This document shows, in pieces, positions 45,201 to 58,084 of a stretch of 64,000 nucleotides of DNA. The position numbers and the translations under genes are program-made. Source of the stretch: Teratosphaeria epicoccoides (lineage: Eukaryota; Ascomycota; Dothideomycetes; Mycosphaerellales; Teratosphaeriaceae); the NCBI GenBank assembly GCA_021401465.1, contig JADDMT010000008.1:62001-126000 (forward strand), in the 5' to 3' direction. The first letter of the stretch is position 1. Each line of letters starts with the position of its first letter. Under the pieces are notes generated by a model. That model was not told the DNA's origin and ran no database searches. It was given only the letters and a program-made list of their open reading frames with translations.

Positions 45201-47962
45201 AACTTGAAGGATGCCTACTACTAGATACTAATCTGAAAGGGCGACAAGTAGAAGACTACATTCCGAATGTAGTATAGACACTTTAAGTATATAGTGATGC
45301 TATTTAGCTTGACTAATACACTAGCAACGTTCTAAGCGTATATTAACTAGGCCCTAGCCAGCCTTGTTAACACCTGCTACGTAGTATATTTAGACAATAT
45401 ACTAGTCTACTCTAACTTGAACGAGGAGCATATTCGGCACCTAAGGATAGTACTTAAATAGCTCCGCAAGTTCGCTCTGTACGCGAACCTAAAGAAATAC
45501 TCATTCCTGACAGATAGGATTAAGTTTCTTAGATACATTGTCTCTACGGAAGGAGTTATCATGGATGACTAAAGGGTGTCTGTACTTACGGAGTAGCTGT
45601 AGCTAACTACCCTCCGAGAAGTGCAGGTGTTCCTAGGATTTACTAACTTCTATCGCAGATTCATACAATCCTACTCGAAGATCGTGGCCCCCCTCATGGC
45701 CCTCGCAAAGGGCGCGATTCGAGGAAAAAAGCTAGGGATAGTGCCTTAGGAGGAGGCTTAGAGTAAGGCTTTCTCTGAACTTAAAGCAGCTTTTTAAACT
45801 ACGCCTATACTTCAGCACTTTGACCCTACTATGAAGATCCGGATAGAGACTAATGCTTCAAAATTCGCAATAGCCGCAATTATATCGCAGCTCTAGTCGC
45901 ACGAAGGCAGTACGCGATAGTACCTAATTACCTTCTAGTCGCGGAAGATGCAGGGCGCTAAGCTTAACTATAAGACTTACGACTAAGAGCTTTTAGCTAT
46001 TATTAACGGCTTCAAGGAGTACTAACACTACCTCGAAGGCGTAGCGCACCCTATTAAGGTACTTACTAACTATAACAACCTTCGCGGCTTCATAGGCGTG
46101 AAGCAGCTAAGTAGTTAGCAAGCAAGGTAGGCGACTTTCCTTACTAGCTTTGACTTCGTTATCTAGTATCGTTCTAGAAAGACGAATCTAGCTAACGGTC
46201 CTTCGCGACAACTAGACTACGACACTAGGGAGGAGGGTAACTAATAGCTTCTCCTTACGCTACAAACGAAGCTTGTAGTTTAGGGTAGCGATCTGTCGTT
46301 AGCTCCTCTTGTAGGTCGACTACAGGTCTAATAGGGCCTTACAGCCTCCGCTAGCGACAAACCCTCCTATCTAGCAGTTGTGGCGACTGTGTCTAGCTCG
46401 ATCCGTGCGGTAGTTAACTAGCTTACATGTAGTAAGCATGCAATGTCTAAAGAACCCTTTAAAGAAGTCTCGAGACTTATTTAGCAGTTACAAGAGCGAG
46501 AACTAGAGTTAATTAATAAGGGTGTAGCCCTCTAGGACACTACAGGTAGTCCAAAGTACTAGACTAAGTCGTGCGACTTGTAGTACTTTGATAATAGGCT
46601 CTACGTACCTGCTAACTACGTACTCTGTTCGCAGCTCCTCTGTATTTATCATGACGATAAACTCGCGGGCCATTTTAGCGCAGAGAAGACAAACGCACTT
46701 CTTAGACGTAAATACTAGTAGCCTACGCTAGAACAGGATGTCTCTGACTATGTCAAATCCTGCTAGATGTGCTAGGTTAGCAAATCTTGGCGCTATCGCC
46801 CCTACAGCGATGCTTAGGCGCTCCTACTACTAGAGAGACTATAGCAGGACTTGACTATAGATTTTATCACTAATTTGCCGCTAGCAAAGTAGAGAGGCGA
46901 TATAGTTAATGCTGTCCTTATACTAGTCGACTAATACTCTAAGATAAATGTCTTCATCCTATGTATGAAAAGATACACAAGTAGCAAGCTTGCGCGACTA
47001 CTTCGCGACGAAGTCATATAGTGCTTTAGTGTCCCCTAAAGTATCCTATTAGATCGAGGTTCTGTCTTTACTAGTAAATACTAGCAAGAATTTGTGTTTA
47101 AGGCGCGTGTTAAGTACTGCCTAAGTATAGCATTCTATCTACAGACTAATGGTTAGACTAAACGTATAAACTAGACTCTTAAGTAGTACCCTTAGTGCTA
47201 CTATGCTAAGAACTAGGATGCCTAGGCCGACGTAATCCTATAGCGGAATTTGCAGTTAATAACAGTGTGCATGCTACTATGCGCATGTCGCCATTTTAGA
47301 TTCTTTATAGCTTTAATCTAGAAATACACCTAGAACCGCCTCGGGACGAGTCTTCTAAGGAGAGGGTGCTAGCCGCCGCGGAATTAGCGTGGCGTATACG
47401 CGAGGTACATTTAGTGCTAATAGAATACTAGAAAAAGGCCTCAGAATCCTAGATTAAACATAATAACGCCTGTGCTAAACCGATGTAGTATGTAGTTAGT
47501 ACGAAGGTATTACTATTAACAAAGAATCTCAAGCTGAAACTTCTAAGCAAGAAGATGACGCCAAGGTTCGTCGGACCCTTCCGGATACGCGACGTAATAG
47601 GCTTGCAGGCGTACTAGCTATTGTTGCTATTGTCGTATTATGTGCATGACGTCTTCTACGTATCTCTACTCGAACTATAGGTACAGCGCAAGGGCAAAGA
47701 GCCCGCGGACCTAATACTAGTAGCAGAAGAGAACGAAGAGTAGGAAGTCGAGGGTATTAAGGACAGTATGTAGCGTAAGGGCATAACGTACTATCTAGTA
47801 AAGTAGAAAGGATACCTACCTAAGTACACATAATAGGTTCCGGCCGAAGACTACAAGAACGCTCTAGAAGCTATTCGTGAATTCGAAGAGCGGAGGAGGC
47901 GTAAGCAGGGCTTAAGAAGGTCGATTCGTAGGAAGATAAGGGTTCCGGAGCAGGATTCTTAA
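42245..47962 (+). pseudogene. Ty3/gypsy element A gag-pol, chromodomain type, RIP-degraded
   Basis: Leader to about 42440, then gag (ATG 42444; LFKGDTLKEARTFLQACK near 42790), interrupted by the small element at 43397-44029, and a damaged CCHC knuckle at about 44155-44210. Pol follows in the order protease, reverse transcriptase (NLKDAYY near 45200, YLDN in place of YLDD near 45384-45401), RNase H (KIRIETNASKFAIAAI near 45835), integrase with a zinc domain (HFSAEKTNALLRRKY near 46670, DFITNLPL near 46860) and a chromodomain-like end near 47760-47880. Dozens of TAG codons occupy former Gln or Trp positions. Order RT-RNaseH-integrase-chromodomain identifies a chromovirus. Not functional. Confidence 0.85.
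43397..44029 (+). mobile_element. TRIM-like small LTR element nested in element A gag
   Basis: Two direct repeats of exactly 174 bp (43397-43570 and 43856-44029) flank 285 bp of non-coding DNA. Both start TGCTAGAC and end CTTCCTTAT. A purine-rich tract (TTAGGGAGAGGGGATAATAA) lies just before the second repeat, as the polypurine tract of an LTR element should. A further 61-bp partial copy of the repeat start lies at 43336-43396. No protein is encoded, so it would depend on other elements. No target duplication is visible. Confidence 0.75.
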
Positions 47963-48102
47963 CATGTGTATGTAGCGCATAACACGCGAAGTAATAACAA
48001 GAAGCAAACGCCCTACTCATATATCATTAATGCCTAAAGGCACACCTAGAATAAACCCAAGAAGAACAAGAGACATGCTCGGATTAGCTTCGTAGCTAAT
48101 GC

Positions 48103-49750
48103 TTAGCGACTACTAGTTAGGGGCTTCCTGACTAAACCCGAAGCAGGAGAGTCTTTCTTGTTACGGTCCGCTAGGGACTGCCTACCTGCACGGGGTCTAC
48201 TAAACACCCCGAAGCGACTATGAGTAACGGGGGTAGCAACGCCACGAAGAGAGGCCGGCATCTTCTTCTTTAGTAGGTTGCGAGGGAGCTCGTCTTCGGA
48301 GCCTATAGTAGCCAGAGAACTAGCGACACCCTTACCGCGCCTAGTCGCGACGACTACCTCATCCTTAGCATTAGAAGGCGAAGAGACTCGAGCGCGCTTG
48401 CGGCTGTCGCGCTCGGCCCTCGAGATCATCTTGCGCTTCTTGACACGAGTGTCGACTACATCATCGGACTTAGTGTCCCTCTTAGGCGTAACTAGTGCGG
48501 TGACACTATAGCGCGAAGGGATTACGTTAGGACTAAAGGTATCCTAGATGTCGTCATCCTCCTTATCCTCAAAGATCTGGCCTAGAGGCTTGTGCCTTAG
48601 CGTCTTGACAGACGTAGTACAGGTCGCAAGCAGGGAAGGTTCGGCTTCCTCGTCGCTAACCTTAATTTTAGCCCTAGCCTTCTTCTTCTTCTTAGACAGT
48701 AGCGTCAAGGCGGCGTAGGCAGTAGCGCTACAATGTGTTAGCTATACGCACGTGACAGGATTCGAGTAAGTAACTTACGGCTTAGTCCTTAGGACCGGCT
48801 TAGAGGCAGGCTGTCTCTTAGTATGGCGCTAGGGCGTAGCCTTAGCGGCAGGAGTAGTGAATTACTTAATAACCTTCTTACGGATTATCTACATCTTAAA
48901 GTCATCGTTAATAGAGGCAAGGGCCCCGAGTTACTAACGCTAACAGCTAGTCAGATATTTCTCGACGCTAACGTTAGCCTAGCAGAGAAAGTCAGCATTT
49001 ATACTTAGAGGGTACCTATACTATATGTGTACTATAGCGAAGGTCTTGACTCTAACGGTTAGTACCTTTAAGATCTTCTAGACTAAGTCTGCGATTAGAC
49101 CTAGACAAACGTTTTCGCCTGTTAGTAGAGAGTCGAAGCAAACACTGCCGTAAGAACAGTTAGCAGTCGCGGTAAAGCACGAGAGGGCGCCAAGTAGGTA
49201 GGCGAGTACCTCGCGGTACTTAGCCTGTAGCCTGTTTATAGTCAGAGTGCCTTTAGCAATCCTCTTGTCGCGCGTACTCTAGAAGTTATCGATGTTATGG
49301 CAGAGCTAGTTATACTCGCTATACACCTCTTTAGGGAGGTCTTGGCATTTTTGATGCTTGCTATTATAGTTGACATAATTATAGTAGACACTGCCCTCAT
49401 TAAATCCGCTAATGTAGATCTCGGCTACGCTTTAGTTAGTATAAGTCACGCATACCTCGCGGGTAGGGGACGCCTTACTAACACGCAGAGGAGAGATGTG
49501 TGCAGCTTAGCTACTAAGGTTGTCAAGGTATTGTTAACACAAGCGACAATTGCGGGCAGAGCGAGTAGCGTCGAACTTAGTCTGTAGCATATAAGCTATT
49601 CTAGCTAAGACAGGTTAATTGATCTTAATTAATTAATTGAAGAAGAAGAAGCTCTAGTATAGACCCGTAGACATAGCGAGGCGCAAGCTAAGCGAAATAG
49701 GAGCGGAGGTTAATGTTAGTGTCTTAGAACAGGAAGTTTAGGAAAGCGAC
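48103..49750 (-). pseudogene. antisense gene of element A, between pol and 3' LTR, unknown function
   Basis: On the strand opposite to gag-pol. From a TATA box at 49756-49763, a frame starts near 49585 (Met-Leu-Gln-Thr-Lys) and runs through a Cys-rich start (Asn-Cys-Arg-Leu-Cys), EGSVYYNYVNYNSKHQKC, RLQAKYREVLAYLLGALSCF and SLLTGENVCLGLIADLV to about 49060, broken only by TAG/TAA. A second, Lys/Arg-rich part runs from about 48890 to 48103 (LLSKKKKKARAKIKVSDEEA, VKKRKMISRAERDSRKRARV), with just a few TAGs, suggesting a nuclear protein; introns probably link the parts. No known domain recognised. The first part recurs inverted at 57222-58084. Confidence 0.5.
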
Positions 49751-49755
49751 GAGGT

Positions 49756-49763
49756 TTTTATAC
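49756..49763 (-). promoter_or_regulatory. TATA box of the element A antisense gene
   Basis: On the minus strand the sequence reads GGGTATAAAAACC, a good TATA box. The homologous copy at about 57384 reads TATGAAAACC. Confidence 0.5.
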
Positions 49764-49905
49764 CCTCTAACAGCCCCCCTGTTGCCTACCGCAACCGTTA
49801 AGCTAGTAACTCGAACTATATGCGCAGAGTACCTGCCTTTAGTTAACTTACAAGGGGACCGAATAATGCAATAACGGATAACGCGGCTGTTACGCATGTG
49901 CGCTA

Positions 49906-50383
49906 ACTACACTTATGCTAGCCTACTAGCATGAAAATGTGGCGAGGCCCGCGCTAGGAGCGCGCTCCTGCCGTTTTGAGTAGCGCGCGTAGAGCGTCCG
50001 CATACTTTCCTACTACCCTAAGGTTCTGCGACATGTTCTTCATAGTCATGACTAAATAGGGACGGCTAAGCTACTTAGCAAGGCTAGCGCGTATGCTCGC
50101 CCTATAATTTCAAGGATTAACTAAAGTACGTGCTTATAGTGTCCTAATATCTCGATCTGCATGTAAAGCGAAGGTGTTACGAAGCCGCCTAACATGTAAC
50201 GGGTTAAAACCCGCCCGAGTTAGCAGCCTCTGCCCTGTACTTGCTACAAAGGTGTTAAGGTATACGCATAACACATGTTACGTAGGCTATCTACCTATTT
50301 ACCCTTGCGTAGTGTAAGCGTGCTATATCCCGTACCCTATATGTTCCGCGTGTATTACTTAGTAAGGCTAGGGACATCCTCAT
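49906..50383. other. element A 3' non-coding region
   Basis: Lies between the antisense gene promoter and the polypurine tract. No coding content seen. Confidence 0.4.
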
Positions 50384-50397
50384 AGGAGGAGGGGCAG
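50384..50397 (+). other. polypurine tract of element A
   Basis: AGGAGGAGGGGCAG directly before the 3' LTR, where plus-strand DNA synthesis is primed in LTR elements. A similar CCTCATAGGAGAAGGGGG occurs at about 56990-57007, probably that of element B. Confidence 0.65.
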
Positions 50398-50760
50398 TAA
50401 TACGGTTAATACTAGGGGGCTATTAGAACTACATAGGTTCTAATGCCTACCCTTAGCATGTAGTGACCCTGCTACATATAGCAAGGGGGTCCTTCGTACA
50501 TACGTTAGCTTGTATGTCATCTAAGAGGGATCAGTTGTCGACATAGGACGCCCTCACGTCGCTAACCCTACGGTACCCCTACGGGGTTAGGCTTAGACAT
50601 GCTTTCCCTAATTAAGGAGCGTCAGGGGTTATAAGCACCCTTAGCGCTACCTCTGTAATAAGCAGAAAGCAGCGCTGTCTTGTACCTACTAAAAGGTCGG
50701 ATTACTCTGTCACACTACGAGATATTTCTATATCATATAGTATATATACATCTATATTAG
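50398..50760 (+). repeat. 3' LTR of element A (363 bp)
   Basis: Direct repeat of 41882-42244, identical in length. It abuts the gag remnant of element B with no leader, so it either belongs to A alone, inserted into B, or serves as the 5' end of B as well. Confidence 0.8.
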
Positions 50761-53700
50761 AGGATGCCTATAGCGTTATAGAGGAAACTGAAGACAAAGA
50801 GATAGCGCGCCTAGAGGAAGAGCAGGCAGAGCTAGTAAAAGCATAACGCCTATACGATCTGCAAGCTAACTTAGCGTAGCGTAAACGCATGCAGGTAGCA
50901 GGCTTCTAGTAATTAGAAGTAGCCTTAATGACTTTGACGTAATCAGCCGACTCGCTAGCTCCGACTATACGTAACTTAGGCGGCCTACGCCTTAAACTAC
51001 CCCCTAAGTTCTTAGGGAAGACCTTAAAAGAAGCAAGGACGTTTATCCGTTACTTAGATAAGGTGTTCGCGTTGTTAGGCACAGCCTATAGCAGTTCGCA
51101 TACAAGGATTATATACGCAAGCATGTTCCTTAAGGGAGACATAGCAGACGCCTAGCATAATAGGCATAAAGTAGCTAATTTGGCGCTAGAGTATATGTAG
51201 GAGATATTCTGCTAGGAGATAGTAGATGTAGTCGAGGATCCTGCTAATCGCGGGCTAACTATAGCCTAGTAGTACGAGACTACTAAGCAAGGCGAGAAGC
51301 AAAGTGCTTCCTTATTCGTAGCGTATTTAACTACGCTAGAAGAGTAGATAGAACTATACACCCCTGCGTAGCGTAGGTAGCACCTACTCGTAAAGCTGCG
51401 AGATACCTTGAGCAAGGCTATCACGGTGTACTATTAGGCACCTAAGACTAGGGATGAATTAATCTCCCTAGCAACTCGGATTAAGTAGTTAGGAGCAAGA
51501 GGCTCGCGTGCTCTACACAAACATACTACTAGCAAGCATCAAAACTAACGGGACCTAAAGAAACCTAACAGGGGTAACAGTAAGAAGCCTAGTAGAGACT
51601 CTCGAAGGTTAGCGCTACCTACTTAGAGTAGTAGCGGAGTAGCCGACAAGAATGACAACTACTACAACTGTAGTAAACCCGGCTATTAGGCGCGAGACTG
51701 TTATGTACTAAAGAGGGAGGCAATAGCCTCTACCCGCAAGGTAGAAACAGTGCAGCTAGCTAAGGCTTGATGCTATGACTAAGCCTGCCTACTACATAAG
51801 AGGATAGTAGCAGTGTGTCAGGCAAGGGCTAGTTACTAGTCAAGGAGCCTTTCTATAGCCTCGACTAGAAGCGAAGATGCTTCGGGACTAGACGTAGCCC
51901 TAGTGCCTACGAAGCGCCTAAATGGCGCTGTTATTGTTGTAGAAGGGGACGAAGTTAAGACAGACATGTTACTTAATAACTACGTAGACATTAACGTCGT
52001 GTCTTAAGCTTACGCCTTATAGCATAGGCTTAAGCAAGTCGCAAGTGTGCCTCTTCTCGCTGTAAATTCATTCTAGGGGAAGAGAGGCCATTATTATAGC
52101 GCGTATCGGCTAAAGATCTAGCTAGCAGATAGTACAGGATGCGAGAAGTATATGTAGAGCATATTCTACGCCTTAGATATGCCTAGAGCGCTAGTCTTGC
52201 TAGGGCGGCCCTAGAGGCGCTAGCAGGCTATCATTATGCATAGTGACACAGATAAGTAGCGTTATAGCAGCGTACCCTCCGCGGTACGCGTGCTTGACGC
52301 CAGGCGTTTCTATCGGTTATTAAAAACTAAATCCTAGGTGTTCGTAGTCGCTACTAGTAAAATAGTAGGACTAGAACCTCTTCCTAATAAGGTCAAGGAC
52401 TTCGCCGACATGTTTACTAACAAGAAGGACGTAACTAAGCTCAGGCGCGTTAACGGCGTAGAGTATGCTATCATGTTACAAGATAGCAAGAAGCCGCCTT
52501 TTTGCCCTCTGTATAATCTGTTAGGAGCAGAGCTAAAACTACTTTAGGAATATCTCGATTAGGCCCTCTAGAATAGTTAGATCTAGCGTAGCACTAGCGA
52601 GGCAGGTACTCCTATCCTGTTCGTACTAAAAAAGGACAGGACTATGCGACTATGTGTAGATTACTATAGGCTAAACGAGATTTCAGTTAAGGATTAATGC
52701 CCCTTGCTACTTATCGATAAGACTCTAGCGCGCCTTAGGCATGCAGCATAGTTCTCTAGGTTAGACTTAAAGGACGCCTACCATAGGATCCTAATCAAGG
52801 AAGATGACTACTAGAAGACTACGTTTCGTACGTACTATAGTTACTTCGAGTATCTAGTAATGCCTTTTAGGTTAACTAATGCTCTAGTAACCTTTTAAGC
52901 GTACATTAATCGAGCCCTCGCTAGCCTCGTAGATGTTTGTTGCGTGGTATATTTAGACGATATCCTGATCTATAGCGACTCATGCGAGGAACATACTTGG
53001 CACCTACGCCTAGTATTAGAACGGCTGCAAAAATACGCTCTATACGCTAGCCGAAAGAAGTGCAAGTTCTATACTTACTAGCTAGAGTTCCTAGGCTTCG
53101 TCATTAACAGCTTAGGTGTGTTAATAGATAAGAGCAAGCTTAGCGTAGTAAAGGAGCAGCCTGTACCTAAGACTCTAAAGGAAGTTTAGAGCTTTCTTAG
53201 CTTTGCTAACTTCTACTAGAGGTTTATTAAGAACTATTCTAAAATAGCCGCGCCGCTTACTACTATGGCTAAGGGAAAGGGTAGCCCGTTCCTGTAGGGG
53301 GAGGCTAAAGAGGCTGCTTTCTATATGCTTATAGTAGCCTTTACTAGTACTCTAATCCTCTGGCATTATGATCCCGAACTTCTAATCAAGATGGAAACAG
53401 ACGCCTCTAGATTCGCCTTAGGCGGCATTCTCTCCTAGCTCGTCGCGGGTAAAGGCACTACTCGCTAGCACCCTATCGCATTCTACTCTTAGAAGTTTAC
53501 CCTAGTAGAGCGGAACTACGAGACCTATAACTAAGAGCTGTTAGCAATCGTGGAATGCTTTAAGACGTGGCGCTACTATCTTGAAGGTACGCCGCAGACT
53601 ATTCGCGTACTCTCTGACCATAATAACCTTTGTGGATTCATAGGCGTGAAACAGCTAAACGGCCGCCAAGCTTAGTAGGCCATGTATTTGTCGAGGTTTG

Positions 53701-55455
53701 ATTATACTATTAAGTATAATAAGGGAACTAACAACCTAGCCGATAGGCCTTCTTGTCGCGCAGACTACGTACTAACTACATAGGTAGCAAATACGCTCCT
53801 CCTAACCCTAAGAAATAAACTGTCGTTCTAGGGCTAGGAGGGAGAACAAGCTAAAACCTAATTGTTAATCGCATCTAGGCTACGTGCGTATAGCAGGCGA
53901 AGAGTATAGAGCTCCTGCCCCAACCTAGAGAGCACTAACCTATAGTAAACCCTACTAGCCTTCATTTGCAAGGTAGTAACCTAGGAAGAGTCTCTAGTAA
54001 AGGACGTGTCAGAGAATGTAGAGACTCTGCTTCGCAAGCTACAATTAGCCTTAGAGCGACCTGAAAGCACTAGCGAGGACTAGGAGTGCAAGTATAGCGT
54101 CTAGTATAAAAGCGATTACATTTAGGTCCTAAATGATAAAGCATTAAAGGCGTAACTACTACGCTTGCACTATAACAACCTGTTAGCTAGGCACTTTAGG
54201 AGAGACTATACCCTCGCCTTGTTGTCGCGAAAGTACTAGTAGCTAGATATCACAAAGGAGGTTAACGAATACGTCCGAACCTGCTACACATGCCAGATAA
54301 TAAAGAGTAAGCGCTATCGCGGATATAGTAAGGCGCATGCCCTGCCCCTGCCTAATAGGCTATAGTAAGAGATTACTATAGACTTTATTATGGATCTGCC
54401 CCTAAGCAAGCTCTTCGGGTGTGTGTATAATGCCATCCTAGTAATTGTTAATAGGTTCTCTAAGATAGTAATCTTTATCCTGACTAATAAGACGTGTACT
54501 AGTATAGAACTAGCGAACCTTATAGTACGTAAAGTCGTATGTCATTTTAGCATACTAGAAGGAGCACTCTTAGATCGTGGTAGTGTCTTTACTAGCTAAT
54601 ACTAGAGTGACTTTCTATACGAAGCATAGCTAAAGCATAAGCTTAGCATAGCTTTTCATCTGCAAACTAATAGCTAGACTAAGCGGGCAAACTAGACTCT
54701 AGAATAATACCTCTGTTATTACTATAATAAGGAACAAAATAACTAGGCCGATTTGTTACTACAAGCTGAATATGCGAGCAACGCATACGACAATGCTACT
54801 ACTAGCATGTCGCCTTTCTAGGTAGTATTAGGATTCTAGCCTTCCCTGACATTAGCGCCTTAGGACGAGTCTGCTAAAGGAAGGGTACTAGCTGCCATAG
54901 AGCGCGCGCATTAGTTGCGTGACGTAACTGAAAGGCTTAAAGAAAATTAGCGACAAACAGTAAACTAGTAGGCAGAGTACTATGACGCGTGGCATAAGCG
55001 CTAAGCTTACTCTATAGGAGATATAGTGCTGTTATCGACTAAGAATTGCGACTACTAGTGCTAAAGAAGAAGATAGCAGCCTAATTTGTCGGACTATTCT
55101 ACGTGCTAGACGTAATAGGCAATTAGGCTTATCGCCTAGTACTGCCTTCCTAGTACTAGATCCATAATGTTTTCTATGTCTCGCTACTTGAGCCTTAGAA
55201 GGGCCGAGCGGGCGAAGAGCCTACCTACCCTATGCCTCTTGCTAAAGAGGGTAGCGATTATAAGGTTAAGGCTATTAGGGGTATAAGGGTACATAGCGGT
55301 ATATACTAATACCTAGTATAGTAGAAGGATTAGCTAGAGGACTACAACATCTAGGTTAATGAAGCCGACTACGAGGGCGCGAAGGACCTAATCGAAGCAT
55401 ACCTAGCGTAGGAGAGAGGCAAGAAGAGATCAGGCAGAGGACAAAGGAAAAAGTA
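50761..55455 (+). pseudogene. Ty3/gypsy element B gag-pol, RIP-degraded
   Basis: Gag remnant from the start (KLPPKFLGKTLKEARTFIRY near 51000) with a CCHC knuckle near 51660-51705 (Asn-Cys-Ser-Lys-Pro-Gly-Tyr...Asp-Cys-Tyr). Reverse transcriptase has FVLKKDRTMRLCVDYYRLN near 52620, SRLDLKDAYHRILI near 52755 and an intact YLDD near 52949-52963. RNase H has METDASRFALGGILS near 53390. Integrase has the DFIMDLPLSK region near 54380 and DRGSVFTS near 54575. A chromodomain-like tail ends at TAA 55453-55455. TAG stops are throughout. It is related to but clearly different from A. Confidence 0.85.
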
Positions 55456-55570
55456 AGCCTTAGGGGAAACGGCATTGCAGGCTACCTATATTTTGGCCCT
55501 AGGCAGGGCGCAAAAGCTAAGCATGCTTACAGCCGGAGCTGCCTACCCCCTAAGAGTGCCCGAATTAGGG

Positions 55571-56649
55571 CTACTTATTATCCTCTACTACTATCTCCGC
55601 ATTATCCCCTACTACTATGTCCGTATCCTCCTCTGCCTCTACGTCTTCATCACTGTCAGGGCAACAACCTAGGAGGTCTATAAGGCCCTCACGCTCCTAG
55701 TAAGGGGTTAGCAGACAATGATAGGATAGGGAGTATTCGCGGGATATGCTTACCTCTATCTTGTCATTAAGGCAGGCCCGGAGCCTACTTATGGCGGCGT
55801 TAGCGCGAGTAAGATCCGCGCGGGGCACGCGGGCATCTAGGAACTATTAGCAGGTTAGCATGCAACGAGCAAACGACAGGCTAGGGGACTTATAGCGTAG
55901 CTAAGCTTAAAGAGGCCTACTAAGGCCTACGTGTTCTGCTTGGTAGCGGCGACAGCCTAGCTGCTACTACCCGCTAGCGCGGCGCTAGTAGCACGCTTGG
56001 CCTTAGCCGTAATAGCAGGGAAGCGCTTAGGCATAGAGTCGTAGTTACGCTGTAGCCTCTGCAGATAGTTAGCACCTAAAACCTATGCCTAAGGTATATG
56101 ACAAGTAGGCGGAAAACATACCTTAAGTAGCAGGCGCTAGTTCGCGGCAGCGTCTAGGTAGGCTCGCTAGGCTACGGCGTTATCCTCGCTAGTAGTGTCA
56201 GGATCGCGCCTAACACGCTTGGCCTTAGCGCGGGTGTAGAGCACGACATTGTATTTAGCCGCTATGGCCTAGTTCATAGGGATGCACACGTAGTTACTCT
56301 TGCTACAGCTGCAAGCATAGTTAGTAGTTACGATAAGCAGGAGAAGTGTAAGCCTCAGGCAGACAAAGAGGCATACCGCTTGTAACACTTCTGCTATCCT
56401 AACTTAAAGCACGTAGTATATAGCCTATACTCTAAAATCAAGTTAATAGCACCCTACGTATGTTTAAAGCAAGCGACACGTACTAGAAAGGCCGATGTAC
56501 TACGCGTAGCGCTCGTAGTCATCGACAAGTAGCTCCTTACTATGACCGTAGCAGGAGGAGGGCGTAAACTAAGCAGGCTAGGCGCCTGTTTACCTCGTAG
56601 GAGTAGCTAGCGTAGCGCTAGCGGCGATCTTAGAACCTTTAGGAGGCAT
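55571..56649 (-). pseudogene. antisense intron-containing gene of element B, unknown function
   Basis: Starts Met-Pro-Pro-Lys-Gly-Ser-Lys at 56649, 55 bp after a TATA box. Two introns keep clean signals: GTATGT...TTTTAG at about 56125-56073 and GTAAGC...TGCTAAC...ACTAG at about 55766-55708. Readable segments include KELLVDDYERYA, KRVRRDPDTTSEDNAVA, NYLQRLQRNYDSMPKRFPA, LTRANAAISRLRACLNDKIE and an acidic end (DSDEDVEAEEDTDIVVGDNA). TAGs interrupt it as in the rest of the island. Probably a nuclear protein with a coiled coil; no family recognised. It sits between pol of B and a likely polypurine tract at 56996-57007. Confidence 0.5.
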
Positions 56650-56703
56650 GTTAAAAGGTTGATATGATAAAGAAAGTCAGGATTACTGCATGCAAATAGC
56701 GGA

Positions 56704-56711
56704 TTTTATAC
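56704..56711 (-). promoter_or_regulatory. TATA box of the element B antisense gene
   Basis: Minus strand reads CGGGTATAAAATCCGC, 55 bp before the ATG. This spacing suits a real promoter. Confidence 0.5.
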
Positions 56712-56995
56712 CCGCGCGCTATTTACGCTATAGAAGCCTCCTGTAGCTATAGACTCCCTGTTACTATAGGCAACTAGCGCTAGAACTAATTAGAACTAAC
56801 GAGCGTGTTCGCGGCACGCTTCACGTAGCGACAAAGAGTCATGTTACCTAAGTCATAACTCTAGCACGATTTATAACCTGCCTCTATAAGGAAGAGAGTT
56901 TAGAAGGAGGCTACCTACTTACGGAGTAAACTATAGGGGACCTGATCTTGCTTAGCGCAGGAAGGGAGCTCTCTAAGTGTCAAGACGACCCTCAT

Positions 56996-57221
56996 AGGAG
57001 AAGGGGGCAAATGATACTAGACGGCCGAGCTATAGGCTCATTCGGTCATGCTAAGGAGCTAAGCCGCATGTGACGTTTGTAGGCATATCTTATGCGCTTC
57101 GCAGAAGAATTGAAGAAGGGCAGTAATTAGTTTTCAGACCTTACCCTATTATTAGGAATAGAGGCTCTATACGCTACTATATACCTACGTATTAATTACT
57201 AGTCGCATACTATATCAAGTG
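56996..57221 (+). other. probable polypurine tract and start of a truncated 3' LTR of element B
   Basis: AGGAGAAGGGGG at 56996-57007, then TGATACTAG at 57012. No matching 5' copy is in the window, so the LTR assignment is inference. Confidence 0.35.
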
Positions 57222-58084
57222 TAATTAGCGTACACGTGTAATAGCCGCGTTATCTGTTCTTGCATTATTTAGTCCCTATGTAAGTTAACTAAAGGCAGGT
57301 ACTCTGCGCATGTAGTTTAAGTTACTAGCTTAACGGTTATAGTAGGCAACAGGGGGGCTAGCTAGTAGGTATGAAAACCTCGCTACTTTCCTAAACTTCC
57401 TATTCTAAAACACTAATAATAACTTCCGCTCTACTTCGCTTAGCCTGCGCCTTACTATGTCTACATGTCTAACCTAGAGCTTCTTCTTCTTTAATCAATT
57501 AATCAATTAAGATTAATCAACTTATCTTAGTAATAATAGCTTAGGTGCTACAGACTAAGGTCGACGCTACTCGCTCTGCCTGCGATTATCGCTTGTGTTA
57601 ACAATGCCTCGACAACCTTAGTAGCTAAGCTACATACATCTCTCCTCTACGTGTTAGTAAGGCGTCCCCTACCTGCGAGGTATGCGTGACTTATACTAAC
57701 TAAAGCATAGCTAAGATCTGCGTTAGTAGATTTGATAAGGGTAGTGTCTACTACAATTATGTCAACTATAACAGCAAGCATCAAAAATGCTAGGACCTCC
57801 CTAAGGAGGTATACAGAGAGTATAATCAGCTCTGCTATAACATTGATGACTTCTAAAGCGCGCGCGACAAGGGGATTACTAAAGGTACTCTAACTATGTA
57901 CTAGCTATAGGCTAAGTACCGCGAGGCACTTGCCTACCTGCTCGGCGCTCTCGCGTGCTTTACTGCTACTACTAACTGTTCTTATAGCAGTGTTCGCTTC
58001 GACTCCCTACTAACAGGCAAAAACGTTTGTCTAGGTCTAATCGTAGACTTAGTCTAGAAGATCTTAAAGGTACTAACTGTTAGT
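57222..58084 (+). repeat. second, inverted copy of the element A antisense gene 5' part
   Basis: About 863 bp that is the reverse complement of 49041-49905, including promoter, TATA position (now TATGAAAA) and the coding part up to the Asp-Leu-Val-stop-Lys-Ile-Leu-Lys-Val segment. The start codon is GTG here. It is likely the edge of another A-type element in the opposite orientation, cut by element D. Confidence 0.75.

Noticed and set aside
48278..49008. Short plus-strand frames after element A pol
   Set aside because: They are shadows of the Lys/Arg-rich minus-strand frame.
49297..49587. 96-codon plus-strand frame inside the island
   Set aside because: It is the reverse strand of the antisense gene, which has a TATA box and repeats at 57222-58084; the plus frame is a shadow.
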